NCBI GenBank assembly: GCA_031769625.1
Contig: JAUIMM010000200.1
Location: 49,994,001 to 50,058,000 of the forward strand
Length of the DNA stretch: 64,000 nt
Reading direction: 5' to 3'
Origin: Taudactylus pleione
Taxonomy: Eukaryota > Chordata > Amphibia > Anura > Myobatrachidae
Position numbers and translations under genes: made by a program. The notes below the pieces were generated by a model, which was not told the DNA's origin, did no database searches, and worked only from the letters and a program-made list of their open reading frames with translations. Numbering within the stretch: the first letter of the stretch is position 1; each line of letters opens with the position of its first letter. This document shows, piece after piece, positions 40,791-53,888 of this stretch.

Positions 40791-42396
40791 GGGTGAAATT
40801 TTTTCCCCACAAATAATTTCATGTTGGGTCATTTTGTTTAATAAGTAAATGAAAAACTGTATCATTTTTGTGTTTTATTTATTGGGTTCACTTTTATTTA
40901 TTTTTATGACTTAATGAAGATCTGATCACATTTAACATATTTATGGTCACTATTATGCAAAAATTATGACATTTTACAGAGTTAAAAATTTGTTGAGCAT
41001 CACTGTGTATAAGCGTGTCTATTCTGCGCAAGTGCACCAACATTACACCATATCTAGATTTGTGCGTATCTTAGATATGCATTCCCTTCCGCCTTCGGAG
41101 GTGGAATCGTGAGTTGGGTACAGTAATGGCATGTTCAGTTCACTTGGAGATGTGACATAATAAGACTTCGGTGTGTCCCTCGATGCCTCTTAGGAACCGT
41201 ATGTTTTGCAGGCATTGGAGACTTGATACAAAGATTCTTGTAGGTGATGATGATGCCTGCAGGCAGCACAGTCAAGCCGCTTCTGATTGGCTGTTTGTGT
41301 ATTGATCCCTCTAGTAATTAATTAGTATCACATCTAGATTAGTACAAGAAAGAAGATTCCCATTGGATTTTTAATGAGTAATCATCGGATTTTGGTATGT
41401 TTGTATTTCATTACAAATGAAGGCAAATGTGACATTTGGAATTCTTAATAACACTATGAGGACTCTCTTCTCATGTGTTCTATATATGACATTCCACTGA
41501 ATAACACTGTGTACCAATGGATTAGTACGACTTTTGACTCTCAAATTTACTGCTAATGCAATGAAGTAGTATTTCTGTGCTATTGTTAGTCGTAAATATG
41601 CACGTACTGTAACAGAAATACTGATGTTTTGGGGTTGAACATTTTGGCACACTTTTTAGCAACATAATCTTTAAATGTACATTCAGAGCGCAAAATGTGT
41701 AAAATTTAAACGAGGCCCAAAGAGTTCTTTATTCTTCAAATGGCTTTCTTACACTCTTGCAAAGATATGAAAAACCTTGAAGTGAAAATGTAATTATCAT
41801 TATGGGTAGGATGGATGACGCATCGTATTCGAGGTGCGATGCATCCCACCACTCATCTCATGCATGCTGGCGTTGGTAACGCCAGTATGCATGAAGAAAA
41901 TCACAAAGGACAGCTTTCTCGATAAGCGCTGTCCTTCGCGAAGGAGGGACTTCTGACACGTGCCGCGGAGGGTGTTGGGAGGGATCTGATTGGATCCCTC
42001 TCACGGCACTCTCTGAATAGAAGCCCAGGCGTTACCCACCGCATCCAAGCAATGCACTCCGGGGCTTGGTGCATATGAGAAATGCAGTCAAACCAGCATT
42101 TTGGGGGTTTAAATGCATTTCTCCCATTGCTGTATCCCGCCCTATATGTCTTCATAATAGGACCAGAGTGTCTTTTATTTTATTATATTTAATAAAGTGC
42201 CTGTCTGAACCCTGCAGTGGTGATGTGGTTTGGAGTTTGAATACACATAGATTGATGTGTACATATATAAATGGTGTACTGCAGATCATATAAATGACAT
42301 TTTAAAAATATTTTTTCTGTTAAATGTGGATCAGCGAAAGAGTTTTTTTCTTTAGCATTTCTTATCTTTCTATTGTTTGTTGTTGGTGTCTTCTAG
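40791..42396. other. TTL intron 4 DNA with a foldback at ~41820-41960
   Basis: Mostly unremarkable. 41858-41895 pairs CATGCATGCTGGCGTT with AACGCCAGTATGCATG, and nearby GGACAGC.../GCTGTCC blocks fold as well (about 41909-41935), indicating a degenerate hairpin-rich MITE around 41800-42150. The intron 4 acceptor is TTCTAG at 42391-42396. Confidence 0.5.
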
Positions 42397-42666
42397 GAGC
42401 TGGGTCCTTGTGGACAATCAGTACAACATCTACCTGTATCGAGAGGGTGTGCTCAGAACGTCCTCTGATCCGTACAATGACGCTGACTTCCAGGACATGA
42501 CCAGTCACCTAACCAATCACTGTATTCAGAAGGAACACTCTAAAAACTATGGGCGCTACGAGGACGGGAACGAGATGTTCTTTGAAGAATTCAATCAGTA
42601 CCTTGTGACCTCCCTTAACATTAATCTAGAAAACAGCATCCTTTGGCAGATAAAGCAAATAATAAG
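42397..42666 (+). CDS. TTL: Tubulin tyrosine ligase, coding exon 5 of 7
   Basis: It encodes [51 protein letters not shown] and a C-terminal helix region ([28 protein letters not shown]). The [12 protein letters not shown] and HLTNHCIQ blocks are near-invariant in TTL and TTL-like enzymes. It opens and closes within split Arg codons. The donor GTATTA at 42667 is weaker than the others. Confidence 0.95.
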
Positions 42667-43551
42667 GTATTAAATTGTTTTGGCCAGACTTTTCATGGAG
42701 GGAACCACATGAACCATGCAAAATATAATAAGAAAAAGGGTGTCTGTTTGCCTATTACTGAATACAAAACCTGTTGTTTTGCCAACTAGTGGTGTTTGTA
42801 GCGTATACAAAGCCCACTGGGTGGCAACGACCACCAGTTATACCATACAGTTCTTGCGGCTGATGCAGAGTTGGAAGTAACCCGAGCGTACATTACTCAG
42901 AGCAAATGTGCACGGAAATATGGTGTATTATTGCCCAAATGCAGAGCTGTGTGTATCTTGAGATGCGTGCACCTCTTCATTAGCATCATATTTACCTGGT
43001 TTACTACTAATGGTTACTGTGTACTTGCACTTGCTCTATACTAGGTAAAACAAAATGGGCCTCTTAACAAGTGTATTTGCACTTATGTGCTGGTCTGCAG
43101 GGCTCACATTTACATTCTCAATGACGTTTGCCTATGTGAGAACACCTCTTCCCACCCCAGTTCCGCCTCTTCAGTCATAAGGGATGATGCATCCATATTA
43201 CATATGACTCTGCATAGCCACATTTTCGTGGCCTCATTTTCTGAGCAGACACAGTGCAAATTCACGCAACATACAATTTGCAAACTGGCATACACACAAC
43301 ACCGTATCAACCCCATCAACATTAGCTGCAGTACGTTCTAGTAAAGAGACCCATGAGTATGCTTTCTTACTTTCTCCAGTTTAGCTTTCAGTCAGTTGTT
43401 GTGTGTTGGTCCATCTTTATACGCTAAACCAAACTTGACACTGCGGATCACACTGTTGACTCTCTTCCATTACCCTGGTAATAGACAGATTGTCCTGGTT
43501 TAGATGTATAAGATTATTTTGTAAAGCATCCATAACTCTCATTCCATTCAG
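42667..43551. other. TTL intron 5
   Basis: A MITE-like terminus GGCTGATGCAGAGTTGGAAG at about 42858 resembles those at 17630 and 24621. Nothing else recognised. The acceptor is CATTCAG at 43545-43551. Confidence 0.45.
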
Positions 43552-43695
43552 GATCTGTCTGACTTGTATAGAACCAGCAATCAGCACTAAGTATCTGCCC
43601 TACCAGAGTTTCCAGCTCTTTGGCTTTGACTTCATGGTGGATGAAGATTTGAAGGTCTGGTTGATTGAAGTCAATGGTGCCCCAGCCTGTGCACA
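43552..43695 (+). CDS. TTL: Tubulin tyrosine ligase, coding exon 6 of 7
   Basis: After the split Arg codon it encodes [41 protein letters not shown] and [14 protein letters not shown] and LIEVNGAP are the metal/ATP-binding Asp/Glu/Asn motifs of the ATP-grasp family. The first residues (ICLTCIEP against NCLLSVEP in human, from memory) are the least conserved. The donor is GTAAG at 43696. Confidence 0.95.
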
Positions 43696-45459
43696 GTAAG
43701 ACATTTTGTGGATATATTTCATCCAATGCTTCTTTTCCTTTGTGTTCTTAAAATGTTGTGAATTTTTCTAAGGAACTTGCCTTTGTTTGGTAGCGAGGGA
43801 CGTAACGATTTGAAGGTTAAAATTGTAAATGGAGCTAGTTTCCTAAACTTAACACCATTTTTTGGAATTTTTACATTGTGTGGATCATAAAGACTTTTAA
43901 CACTACGCAATGCTGCATATACATTCCTACTTGGAAGAACCGCAGTATAAAACATAGAAATATCTGCATATATCATTATTCTAATCACAGCTGCAATATT
44001 TTCCTAAAGCATGTCACTTCATTTCAGTGGGATTGTGCATTACATGTAGAGACACCATTGAAATGAATGTACAATTGGCATGAATGCCACTTCCCAAGGA
44101 TTCCCCCCCCCACATAATATTTTGACGTCTTATTAAGGCAGGGAACTCCTGGTGCCCCCCTTACCAGCAGCCAAGCTTCTTGTGCTTCCCACATAGCTAC
44201 TAATGACACTATGGGTCAATTTATTATTCTGTCATTCTTCAGTGGGACTCCTAACAAGCAGATTGCAGCATCTCATAAGTTTAGATTTTGTTTTCCCTTG
44301 TGTTACAAATAATGAATATACCTCTTGGATTACAACTACATAATATATATATATTTATGAATACAATTAATATTTGGTGGAGTTTTCAGTTTTGACTTCA
44401 ATAACAGTTGATTAAACCATCATGGGTGTGTGTATTATTTACATATTTGAACTATTTTGATATAATAGATATGGGTCACCATAACATTATACTAAGACCA
44501 CTAAGGTAACAAACTTGCCACTCCAGTGGTTGCGATATTCCTCATTACTTTGGCCTCCTCCAACCCAGGAGGCCGAGAGGACCCTCAATGCATTTCATTG
44601 CAAATCTTGTAATCCCTGCATTGACCAGTCTGGCTGGTTTATTCTGTGACAAGAGTACCCCACACTGATGGTCTCTCAGGTGTAGAATGATTACCTTAAC
44701 ATTCACTATAGCAGATGGGACCCCATGTTTATTGCCCTTTTGTTTTGAAGGGAACCAGCCTTGGCTATATAGTGCTGGGGCTGAATGAGGAATTTGTAAG
44801 GGGCGCTGCTTGATTTCAATTGTCCATTCATTTCAATAGGGTTTCTGCTTATATCACACATACTGCAAACCCCATTGAAATAATAGGTATTTAAAATTAA
44901 TGGGAAACAAAATCAGTATATCTTACATACTTGTGACAAACATATCAACCACATAGATGTTTATCAGATGTGTTTTCACATGCAGTTTGCACTTACAAAA
45001 CACTAGTGGGTGAGGGGCCAAACCTGAAAAAAAGAAAAAAGAGATTTAGGGTTGGGAGGGGCGTGACCAACTCAATTCAAAATGGGAGTGTAGAAAAAAA
45101 GCTGCCCAATATTTGTGGGCTACATGCAAAAGCAACCAGTATTTACCCTGCATGCAAAATAAAAAATATATTTTCCCCCCCTTGCATTGCACCATGGTTT
45201 GTCTAGGTGCTCCTTTTATGTTTTGATATACTCCTAATTCAGAATCAGGCAGTTAATGTTTTGAATAAAGTTTATTTTCTGTGTTTAAAATAAACTAAAT
45301 TACATTGAACATGACCATGCCTTTCCCTACATTGTCCCTGGTATACCCTATAGCTCTGCTCCTCATAGTGACTGTATGAGGAAACTTTAAGATAGTATTA
45401 CAATACTGAGGATACCTTTTGACAGACATCTCAGTATCTTTACTGTTTACCATTTATAG
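43696..45459. other. TTL intron 6
   Basis: AT-rich. 45000-45250 carries a diverged relative of the MITE at 38419-38722 (TTGTGGGCTACATGCAAAAGC, TTGCACCATGGTTTG). No gene. The acceptor is CATTTATAG at 45451-45459. Confidence 0.5.
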
Positions 45460-45574
45460 GAAGCTGTATGCAGAACTGTGCCAAGGTATTGTGGATCTGG
45501 CCATCTCCAGTGTCTTTCCACTCAGCGACACTGAGAAGAAGGAGACCCAGGATAATATATTCATCAAGCTTTGA
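45460..45574 (+). CDS. TTL: Tubulin tyrosine ligase, coding exon 7 of 7
   Basis: It completes the split Gln codon and encodes [37 protein letters not shown] and a TGA stop at 45572-45574. The [12 protein letters not shown] helix and the C-terminal IKL match the family; the segment between is variable. An ATTAAA variant polyadenylation signal at 45835-45840 lies 261 bases downstream, making a short 3' UTR likely. Confidence 0.95.
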
Positions 45575-46352
45575 AGTCTCTGCTTTATCTACATTCACAA
45601 GCACTGCTGTCCCATATTTATTGTTAGAGATTCAACTCAATGTTCTCACCCTGTATCATGCCAAATGGACGGATAAGAGGTCTTTTCTAGAAGACGATAC
45701 AGTGAAATTGTTGGTGAAGACTCCAGGATGAGATGAAGTACACTGGACAATGCCTAGCTTCTATGTTTTTGCAAGCCAAACCTTTTTTTTATATACAGTA
45801 CATATATTATTTTTAACTTTCCATTTTTTTCTTAATTAAAGAGTAAATGAAGGATGCAGATGTAGTCTAAGCTTGAGTGTTTTTTATGGAAGTATAGCGC
45901 ACCGATACTTTCCTGTCTGTGAATTTAGGGAGTTTGTAATCATCTATAAGAAGCAAAGCCCACAAGAAAGAGAATCATTTGTGACTCCAGTCTTCTTGTG
46001 GGGTTTATTGAGCGGAAACTTTCTTGATGCAATTTAGTGCCTTAGCTTCCCACTGCTTTTTCAGCTTCTTGTCCTAGGTTTTTCTTTTTCTTTCTTCTTT
46101 GGGTTGGGTGGGAGGTGGATTTGGATGATGAGTTCTCTAGAACAGACCACAAGTCAATTTGTGTGTCTTACAATGTGTTTGAATTGAATATAAGTATTTT
46201 ATTTGTGTATACATATTTATTTCAATAACACACTGTCCAGACCAGTTCCCTTATTAAAGGGATATATACCTGATTTATAAATTGCGCTTTGATATACTTT
46301 TTTTTTTTTTACTTTTTGGGCACAAGTTATTCAGCACAGAGTATTCAACTTC
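45575..46352 (+). other. TTL 3' UTR and intergenic DNA
   Basis: ATTAAA at 45835-45840 is the best polyadenylation candidate. No other feature was seen before the DIRS-C left end. Confidence 0.5.
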
Positions 46353-47600
46353 TTTCTTCTTCAGGGTCCATAGGGGGTCCACAGGGTTGACCTTGGGGTA
46401 TAGTTTGGGAACCAAATCCGGACACCACGCAGTTAAAGCTTTCAGCTCCCAGGATGCACTGGGTCCACTTTCCCTATAACCCCGCCCCCAAGCCAGAGGC
46501 ACCTCAGTTTAAGTTGGTGCCCGGCCGGAGTCGGTCACCGTTAATGCAGGGGGGCTGATATAGCAGCCCCTAAGCTACTTTTACTTTAAGAGTTTTGATT
46601 TAATTTTATTTCTTTTTTAACTCTTCAGAGCGGCAGCGGCAGACTGTCCAGTGGACGTCTAACCTGCCACTCCTACACCCCGGCGGCGCTGCGACGTCAG
46701 TACAGATCTAGGGATCGCGGCGGGACCCCAGAGTCTGTACTAGCTGGGCTCTGGAGGTATCCCAAGGCTGCAGCCGGATCGACAGGGACTGGCAAGATCG
46801 CGGGTCACCGCTTGCGGTGACCCATGTGTGTATCCTGCAGTCTTCTGCCTCCGGTCTCTGGGGACAGACTGAAGGCGCTAGCAGCGGCGGCTGGCCTCAC
46901 CTCTGCGGCGTGTGACCGCTAGACCACCAGGGAGTTATGCCGGCAGCGGGAAACGGCGTCCCGGGGGTTAGTTAATTGCTAGTAAGTGGAGGCAGCCTTC
47001 CCTGTCTAGCGGCTCCTCCCCTTAGCTCAGCGCGCCTTTCCAGCGCATGGTCTGGCGTCCCTTAGCTGCTTCCTCTGTGGGCCACGCTTCCTCTGAGGTC
47101 TCCAGGTGGCCATTTTCCTTTATGGATGCAGCAGATCTCCTAGGATGTCAGTGAGTCCAGTCCCCCTGCGTACCTCACCGTTTGGGTATGTGTACACAGC
47201 GCTATAGCCTTCCCAGTCACTGAATCTGGGCAGTTGAATGTAGCGACATTTGCAGTATATTATATGTAATGTTTATGTATATATATATTTCTGCATTGTA
47301 TGTGACTTATGCTAGTGCTGTCTGTGCTTTTTCTCTCACCTGTCAGTGTATATCTATCCCTTTTCTTTACAATCTACCTTAATACAGGTGTACCTAGGGT
47401 GGTTCTGAGACCTCACATATATATATATACTTGTCAATATTTGTGAGGTTGGTCACATACTGTTGCGTGCTGCGCGTTGCCATATTTTAGATGGAACTGT
47501 GTGTTGCATACGCTGATAATGGGTCCCTGCAGCTAATCCTAGCGCCAATCAGGACCAGTATAGCGCTGCTTGATATTTCCATAATGATTGTTGGTCAGAT

Positions 47601-49040
47601 ATGTCTGACCAGGAAATAGAGCATGATACTGCACCCATTTTTGCTATCCTGCATGTCATGTGCTGCAGGTGTGTGTACGGAGGATTTGACTCAGGAAGGG
47701 TTGTATTTAAGGTGCCATCAGGTACCGGGCCCCTTACAGGACCCCCTTGGGCGGTTTGTTTCTCAAGACCCAGGCCTCCATTGCGGATCGCCTGGCGGCC
47801 CCCATAGTTGTAACCCACTTGGGGTTACCTCAACATGCTACCCTTCCCTCTCAGGGTATTTTGCAGTTCTTGCGGTTTACCCCTGTGACACAGACTATCG
47901 CTCCCTACCGGGGGTTTTTCACAGTACATGCAATTCCCTCAGGCACCACAACAGTCTGTCATTTCCCTTGCAGGGTTTATCATAACAGCCACCCTGGGTG
48001 GATGTCGTTTCTACGAAACACAAGATGGCGTAGTAAACGCCCTGTGGTTACTTCACAGTCTGCACTGTCTAACACAGATCGTCAGCTAAGAGAGTATTGG
48101 ATGATGTTTCGAACTCCTATCCCTTTCACACGAGGGGGAGCCTAAAACGAGTATTGTTATACCTGCTTGGGTGCTGGTGGTCAAGTCCATCTTAGTTATA
48201 GAGGATGTTGAACCTGCACCTAAAAAAATCAAGCATTAAAGTGTCTTTGGCTGTTTTCCCCCTCTCTGACCAGCGGGTGGATCACATGGCGGGGATCTGG
48301 CAATCGCCAGATTGGAGGTATCACAAAAGCGTTTCGCCTCTTGTTACTCATTCCCTGACGGTCATTGCGGGTAATAGGGGTCACCTCCGGGGGTGGATTC
48401 TCATGTTACTCGTCTCATTAAGAGCATTACTACACCTCCCATCCCTGCTCTGACGGATTCTACGGATACGTAGGTGGTAGCTTTGCCTGAAATCAATATA
48501 CTCTCTTTCAGGGGCTGTCACTTGCTTGGCTAATGCTATTGAGAGATGGGCTGATGCATATGTAGACCGTTTTTCCCTCAAAAAACTTCTGGCGATCAGA
48601 TGTCTCTTGCTGCTCACATTCAAGATGCAGTTTTCATATGTTGGAGTAACAACATTGGATACCAGTCTCCTAAACTTCAGGGTTTCGGCTGCGACTGTAT
48701 CTGCCCACCACCCTATGGATGCGTTCCTGTAAGGCAGAGATGGACTCCTAGACAGGCTTTAAAATGGATTACCCTATAATGGGGAGATCTTGTTTGGCCC
48801 TGACCTTGACAAGATTGGAGCAAAGTTGGCAGTATCACAAAATTACATTTCCGCCTTCAGCTACTTCCACTACAAGACCTCGGACTACATCTGTTTAGTC
48901 CTTTTGTCCTCAAGGAAAGCCTAAAGGCCAGTCTTTTCCTAGACTGTCGGCCTCCATGAGGCCCGCTATACCCGGAGCCAAGCAGACCTGGAACTCCAGA
49001 CGCCCTGCTTCTAAACCTGAGGATACACCCTCCGCCTGAC
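47601..49040 (+). pseudogene. DIRS-C gag remnant
   Basis: It begins ATGTCTGACCAGGAA at the position equivalent to 31965 in DIRS-B and keeps the Cys-rich N-terminus in shifting frames. Later pieces parallel the DIRS-B gag (for example GTGGATCACATGGCGG, and CCTAGACTGTCGG before a basic tail ending near 49040). Multiple frameshifts. Confidence 0.8.
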
Positions 49041-50890
49041 GGGACAGGCCTTCATCTGGGGGATCCCAGAGTGAGATACCGACTTTTTCAGTTCGCCCAG
49101 TGCTGGTGTCCGGTCAAGACGGATGCTTGGGTAAGAGTTGAAGTCTCTCACGGGTACGCCTTCTCATTGCTCAGATGGCCTCCCCACATGTTTTGCTACA
49201 CATGCCCTTCTTCAGACCCGAGCAAGGCCTTACAAATCCAGAAAGCTATACAGTCCTTGCGCTAAGCAGGGGTAATTATGCCAGCCCCACTATCTCAGTG
49301 AGAGACTGGTTATCCTATTTTCTTTCTGGTGCAGAGGCCGAATGGTCCTCATTGGCCTATCCTCTATCTGAAATCCCTAAACCAATTCCTAAAAGGTGCC
49401 TAGGTTCAGGAGGGAACCCCTATGCTCCATCATACAAGCTATGGAACCTGGGGACTTTATGGTATCACTGGATATTCAGGACACGTACCTACTGGTACCT
49501 ATAGAGCCCTCTCATCAGCATTACCTTAGGTTTGCTGTGCCACAGCAACACTTCCAATTTTCGGGCTCTGCCCTTTGGACTGTCCACAGCCCCACTGGGG
49601 TTTACCAGATTTATGGCTTTTATGACAGGCCATCTGTTCAGGGTATCCGACTGCACCTGTATCTGGACGGCCTCCTGCTCTTGCAGGATCACCAGGCTGC
49701 TTTAAAGCCATTTCCAGTTAACCATTGCTTTCATTCACAAGCACGAATGGTTAATCAACTGGGAAAAAGTCCTCCCTGAATCCCTCACAGGGTATGATTC
49801 ATCTGGGAGCCCTGCTGGATTCTCAGAATCAGAGAATCCTTCTGAGGATGTCTCCTCAGTCGACAAGTGTCATTACACTCAGTAATGCGGTTTCTGGTAT
49901 CCAGGTTGTCTACCTTCGGAAGGGTGGAATATGCTCAGTTCCATTCCAGGCCTTTGCAAAAACTGATCCTCTCCAGATGGAACGGGTTTCTCCGTCGGAT
50001 TACTATTCAGACGATGATGCTCTCTCCGGAGGTGCGTCTGTCTCTATCTGGGTGGCTATGGCCATCTCATCTCACCAAGGGTCACCCCTTTTTGGATCCC
50101 GTACTGGGTAATCCTTACAACAGACGCCAGTCTCTGGGGCGCAGTGACAGGTCCGCACTCCTTTCGGGGCAGTTGGACGTCTGTCGATTCCACCCTGCAA
50201 CTCAACTTATTGGAACTTCAAGCTGTCTTGGGCCCTCGCTCTGGCCTAACACATACTTCTCGGTAAACCTGTAAAGGTTCAGTCCAACAATGTCACAACA
50301 GTGGCTTACATCTAGGAGACACTCGAAGTTGGGCAGCAATGACAGGCATGTCACACGTTCTGACATAGATCAAGGGTCTCCTCCCGGCCATCTCTGCAGT
50401 GTTCATTAGGGAGTTCTCCATGGGGAAGCGGACTTCCTCAGCCGTCACAACGTGCATCCCGTGGACTGGTTTCTTCTCCAAGAGAGGTTTCTACTCCTAG
50501 TGAGCAGAGTGGGCCTCCCAGAGGTGGTACTCATGGCCTCCTGACTCTTATCACGCACAGCTGGTGTTAGGGTCCAGAACTGGGGGTACTGAAGCCACCT
50601 TCGGTGATGCGTCACTGAAGTGGTCCTTCCAATTTGTGTACCTGTTTTCCTCTGGTCTCCCTTCTTCCTTAAGTTCTTCGGAAGTTCAATCAAGACGGAG
50701 GTACTGTCCTGCTGGTGGCTCCAGATTGACCCAGACGTCACTGGTTCTTAGATTTGCGGAGTCTCTCCATCGACACTCTGTTCTTGCTGCCTCAATATCC
50801 GGACTTGTTGTCTCAGGGTCCTTGCCTTTCCTTGGACCTGGATCGTTTGTCTTTGCCTGTGTCTCTACTGTGGTCCTAAGGCTTCTCTGG
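49040..50890 (+). pseudogene. DIRS-C reverse transcriptase/RNase H remnant
   Basis: Recognisable fragments in changing frames: EPGDFMVSLDIQDTYLLVPI at about 49440-49505 with the first RT Asp, LHLYLDGLLLLQ where YLDD is now YLDG, and LDIQD-to-RNase H blocks through 50500. Loss of the second YxDD Asp and many shifts rule out activity. Confidence 0.88.
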
Positions 50891-50959
50891 CTCTGTCACC
50901 ATCGGGATGTTTAGAGCACGTAGGCCAGCTTTTTGCTGAGATCTATTACAGAATGTGAC

Positions 50960-51880
50960 ATAATGCTTATGGTATCGTACCTGTAGCTATGATCCTCAGG
51001 TGTTTAGGATTTCCAGAAGTTCTGGCATCCTTCCAGCTGGCTTAGGTGTAGCCCTCCGCTTGGCCTTCCTGAAAGTGCGGGTCTCTCCACTGTCAATATG
51101 GTTCGGATGTGGAATTGTTCCACTCTCGGGTATCCAGACCCCCTTCGGGGTGTTTTCTGAATTCTACCTCCCTTTATCCCCCCTAGGGGCTCCTTGGGAT
51201 TTGGCAATGGTTCTTCGTGCCTTCCTGGGGCCTCAATTTGAACCACTAGTTTGGATAGCCCTTACGTGGTTTGTGGCTTCGACTCTCTTTCTTATGGTGT
51301 TTGCATCTGCCAGGAGAGTGTCGGAATTGGGAGCGTTCTCATGTGGCTCCCTCTGCTGGATATTTCACCAAGACAGGGTTGTGAGTCGCACTTGCCCTGT
51401 GTTTCTTCTTAAAGTGGTTTTTAAGTTCCATATTATTCAGGAACTTATTGCACCAACATTTCAGTCTCCAGTTCTCTCGGCTGGGGTGGCCTCATTGACT
51501 GTGGTCCAGCCTCTCCAAATTTACGTGGTCCGTTCAAGTTCCTTCTGGAAATCTCCTTATTTGTGGTCTATGGATTTCACAGGAAAGGATGGCCGGCCGA
51601 TAGACATACGAAGCCATCTAGCCAATGTCTGTTTATCTCAGGGCCTACACATAGGAAGGCCTTTCTGTTTCTGTTGATGCTTATTCTACTTGGGCTGTGG
51701 GCCCCTCGTGGGCGGCTCGCTGTGGCGCCTCTGCTGTTCTGCCTTGCAAGGTGGCCACATGGTCTTCTGTCCACACCTTCACAGGTTCTATGCATTGGAT
51801 TCCTATGCCTCTCAGGATGCTTCCTTTGGGTGACTGATTCTCCTCTCATCACAGGAGCATCCCCTCCCTTATAAGGACTG
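50960..51880 (+). pseudogene. DIRS-C tyrosine recombinase remnant
   Basis: A 225-codon frame (51000-51677) retains SSGILPAGLGVALRLAFLKV and FASARRVSELGAFS with the first catalytic Arg. The H-x-x-R region and the terminal Tyr block lie in other frames (51600-51860) and the His-x-x-Arg is lost. Compare the intact gene at 35326-36348. Confidence 0.88.
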
Positions 51881-51884
51881 CTTT

Positions 51885-52005
51885 GGGACATCCCCAAGTC
51901 AACCCTGTGGACCCCCTATGAACCCTGAAGAAGAAAATGAGAGATATGGTAAGAACTTACCCTTGTTATCTCTCTTTCTTTGAAGTCCATAGGGTCCACA
52001 GGGCA
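51885..52005. repeat. Internal complementary region of DIRS-C
   Basis: CCCTGAAGAAGAAAATGAGA joins the complement of the left end to the complement of the right end, as in DIRS-B at 36380-36482. A few mismatches to the termini are consistent with its greater age. Confidence 0.88.
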
Positions 52006-52644
52006 CCCGACCCTGACGCACCTGGCTTCATATGGGCTGTGTTACTGGTCACCGGTTTCCTGTCTCCTTCTCTGTGAGTATAGTTCTTGAGTGTTCCAGT
52101 CTGCTCTCTTTCTTTCCTCCTCCGTCCTTTGGCTACTTACAAACTGAGGTGCCTCTGGTTTGGGGGCAGGGTTATAGGGAGAGTGAACCCAGTGCATCCT
52201 GGGTGCTGAAAGCTTTAACTGTGTGGTGCCCGGATTTGGTTCCCAACCTATACCCCAAGGTCAACCCTGTGGACCCTATGGATTTTGAAGAAAGAGAGAT
52301 AACAAGGGTAAGTTCTTACCATATCTTTCATTTTCTTTCTTATTCCATTTACTATGAGAGGTGGTGGCCATACTGCTTCCTGCTGAGCTAAAATCAGCTA
52401 TATGCGCTGGAGCAGTGCCCTCTGTAGCCAGTTTCATGCAAAATGGCAGAATATTTCTTGCCTTTATGAAGTAGCAACTTTTCAATAAATCCTGTATTAA
52501 ACATGCAAGTATCCTTGTTTTGTTATGGAGGAGCTCTAAAACATATTTTTTAAGTCATTTATTTCCGTTTAATGTACTGTTCCTTAAAATAAACCAGGCC
52601 ACTTATGAATTTAATAATCACTTATGGAGGAATTGGTATGAAAT

Positions 52645-53135
52645 ACAGATGGACGGGAAGCCGACTGTCAGTACACTGGCAGCGGCATCCCGATGGTTCA
52701 AATCCCGACAGGGGAACGGTAAGTAATGTCCCTCTGTCCTATTTACCCCTAACCTTCCTTTCCTGTATCCTAATAGTAATCCTCCCTACCCCGCACCCTA
52801 TCCCTCACGGTAAGTGCCTAATCGCCCTCCCCGGTGGTGCCTGAACCTAATCCCCCCTGCCCGGAGCCTAAACCTAACCTCCCCCCTGCCCGGAGCCTAA
52901 CGCTAACCCCCCCGGGGCTCCTAAACCTAAGTCGTTGTCCCCCACGGCTGATACTCACCTTTCCGCGATGTCCTTATGATCGGGATGCCGTCTGTCAGGA
53001 ACCCGCCGTTGGCATCCCGAGTCATGTCGGGATTTCGGCGCCGGTGTTGTCTCGGAGTTCAAGATTCCGATGCCGGGGTATCGGCAGACGGCATCCCGCT
53101 TGTCGGGATCCTTACCGCATCCCCTTATGGAGTTA
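52645..53135. mobile_element. MITE with CCTAAC core and GGGATGCCG hairpins
   Basis: The left end holds GACGGGAAGCCGACTGTCAG paired with CTGGCAGCGGCATCCCG. The right end holds several GGGATGCCG/CGGCATCCC inversions (52980-53110). Between them, 52735-52935 contains CCTAACC and CCTAAACCTAACCTCCCCCC units. It is the same family as 18545-18870 and 63129-63480. Confidence 0.75.
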
Positions 53136-53577
53136 GCCATTGTTCATGTGTCCTGAGTTTCTGACATCCACTTCTTTCTGACTGTTTCATCCATATTGTA
53201 TATAGTATATATACTATATGCCATATCTCCCAACACTGGGAGTTTGTAAATGGAGGCATGGCCATCTCAGGTGTATATAGCAAAAAACTAAATTGCCTGC
53301 CATTTCTAGGGTGATACACCCCCAGTACATCAGACTATCCCTCTGTCCTAATCGCATGACAGTGAGATAGTCCCCTCAAGTTGTGACTTTTCCACCGAAA
53401 TCAGAGCAATTGGAAGGTATATGCCCTTTTATTCCATGACGCCAACGCTTACCTGAAGCTAGCAGCTGCATTGCGTTAGGAAATGAAGCACTTAGTTCAT
53501 CCTTTTCCACAGAGTTAAATAGTGTTTCTGTTCAGCTCTTTTGAAGAGAACTGGATGGTCTGAAAAGCTCAGAGAGC
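53136..53577. other. Intergenic DNA, nothing recognised
   Basis: No coding or repeat signature that I can support. Confidence 0.4.
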
Positions 53578-53667
53578 AATTCCGTTCTAGCCAGACCCCG
53601 GCATCAGCAGGCTATACCCACCATATAGCAAAGCCTGCTGATACCGGGGTCTGGCAAGAAAGGAATT
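53578..53667. repeat. 90 bp near-perfect hairpin
   Basis: TTCTAGCCAGACCCCGG pairs with CCGGGGTCTGGCAAGAA, and ATCAGCAGGCT with AGCCTGCTGAT, around a TACCCACCATATAG loop. Mismatches are few. It stands alone without flanking termini that I can identify. Confidence 0.8.
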
Positions 53668-53888
53668 GAAGGAAAGTCTGATAGATTTCCAGAAATAGAT
53701 AAGGTTTAAAATAAGAAACATTCTAGCTATAACCTAACAAAAAGTTGCATGAAAGTGAATTTATTTTTAGATTTATTTTTTTTGTCTTTTAAGACTTTAT
53801 TTTTGGAGATGCAAAATTATAAGCAGGCTGTCGATCGGGAGAGTAAGTACATAGTCGCTCAAATGTGTGAGATCCCGTAAGATCTAGG

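Larger units (their letters stand above)
46353..52335 (+). mobile_element. Older DIRS-type retrotransposon (DIRS-C), same family as DIRS-B
   Basis: About 5.98 kb downstream of TTL. The left end TTTCTTCTTCAGGGTCC and right end ...CATATCTTTCATTTTC are inverted, with an internal complementary region at about 51885-52005. The repeats and coding blocks align throughout with DIRS-B, so both are one family. Gag, RT and recombinase frames are all broken by shifts and stops, making this the older copy. Confidence 0.93.
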
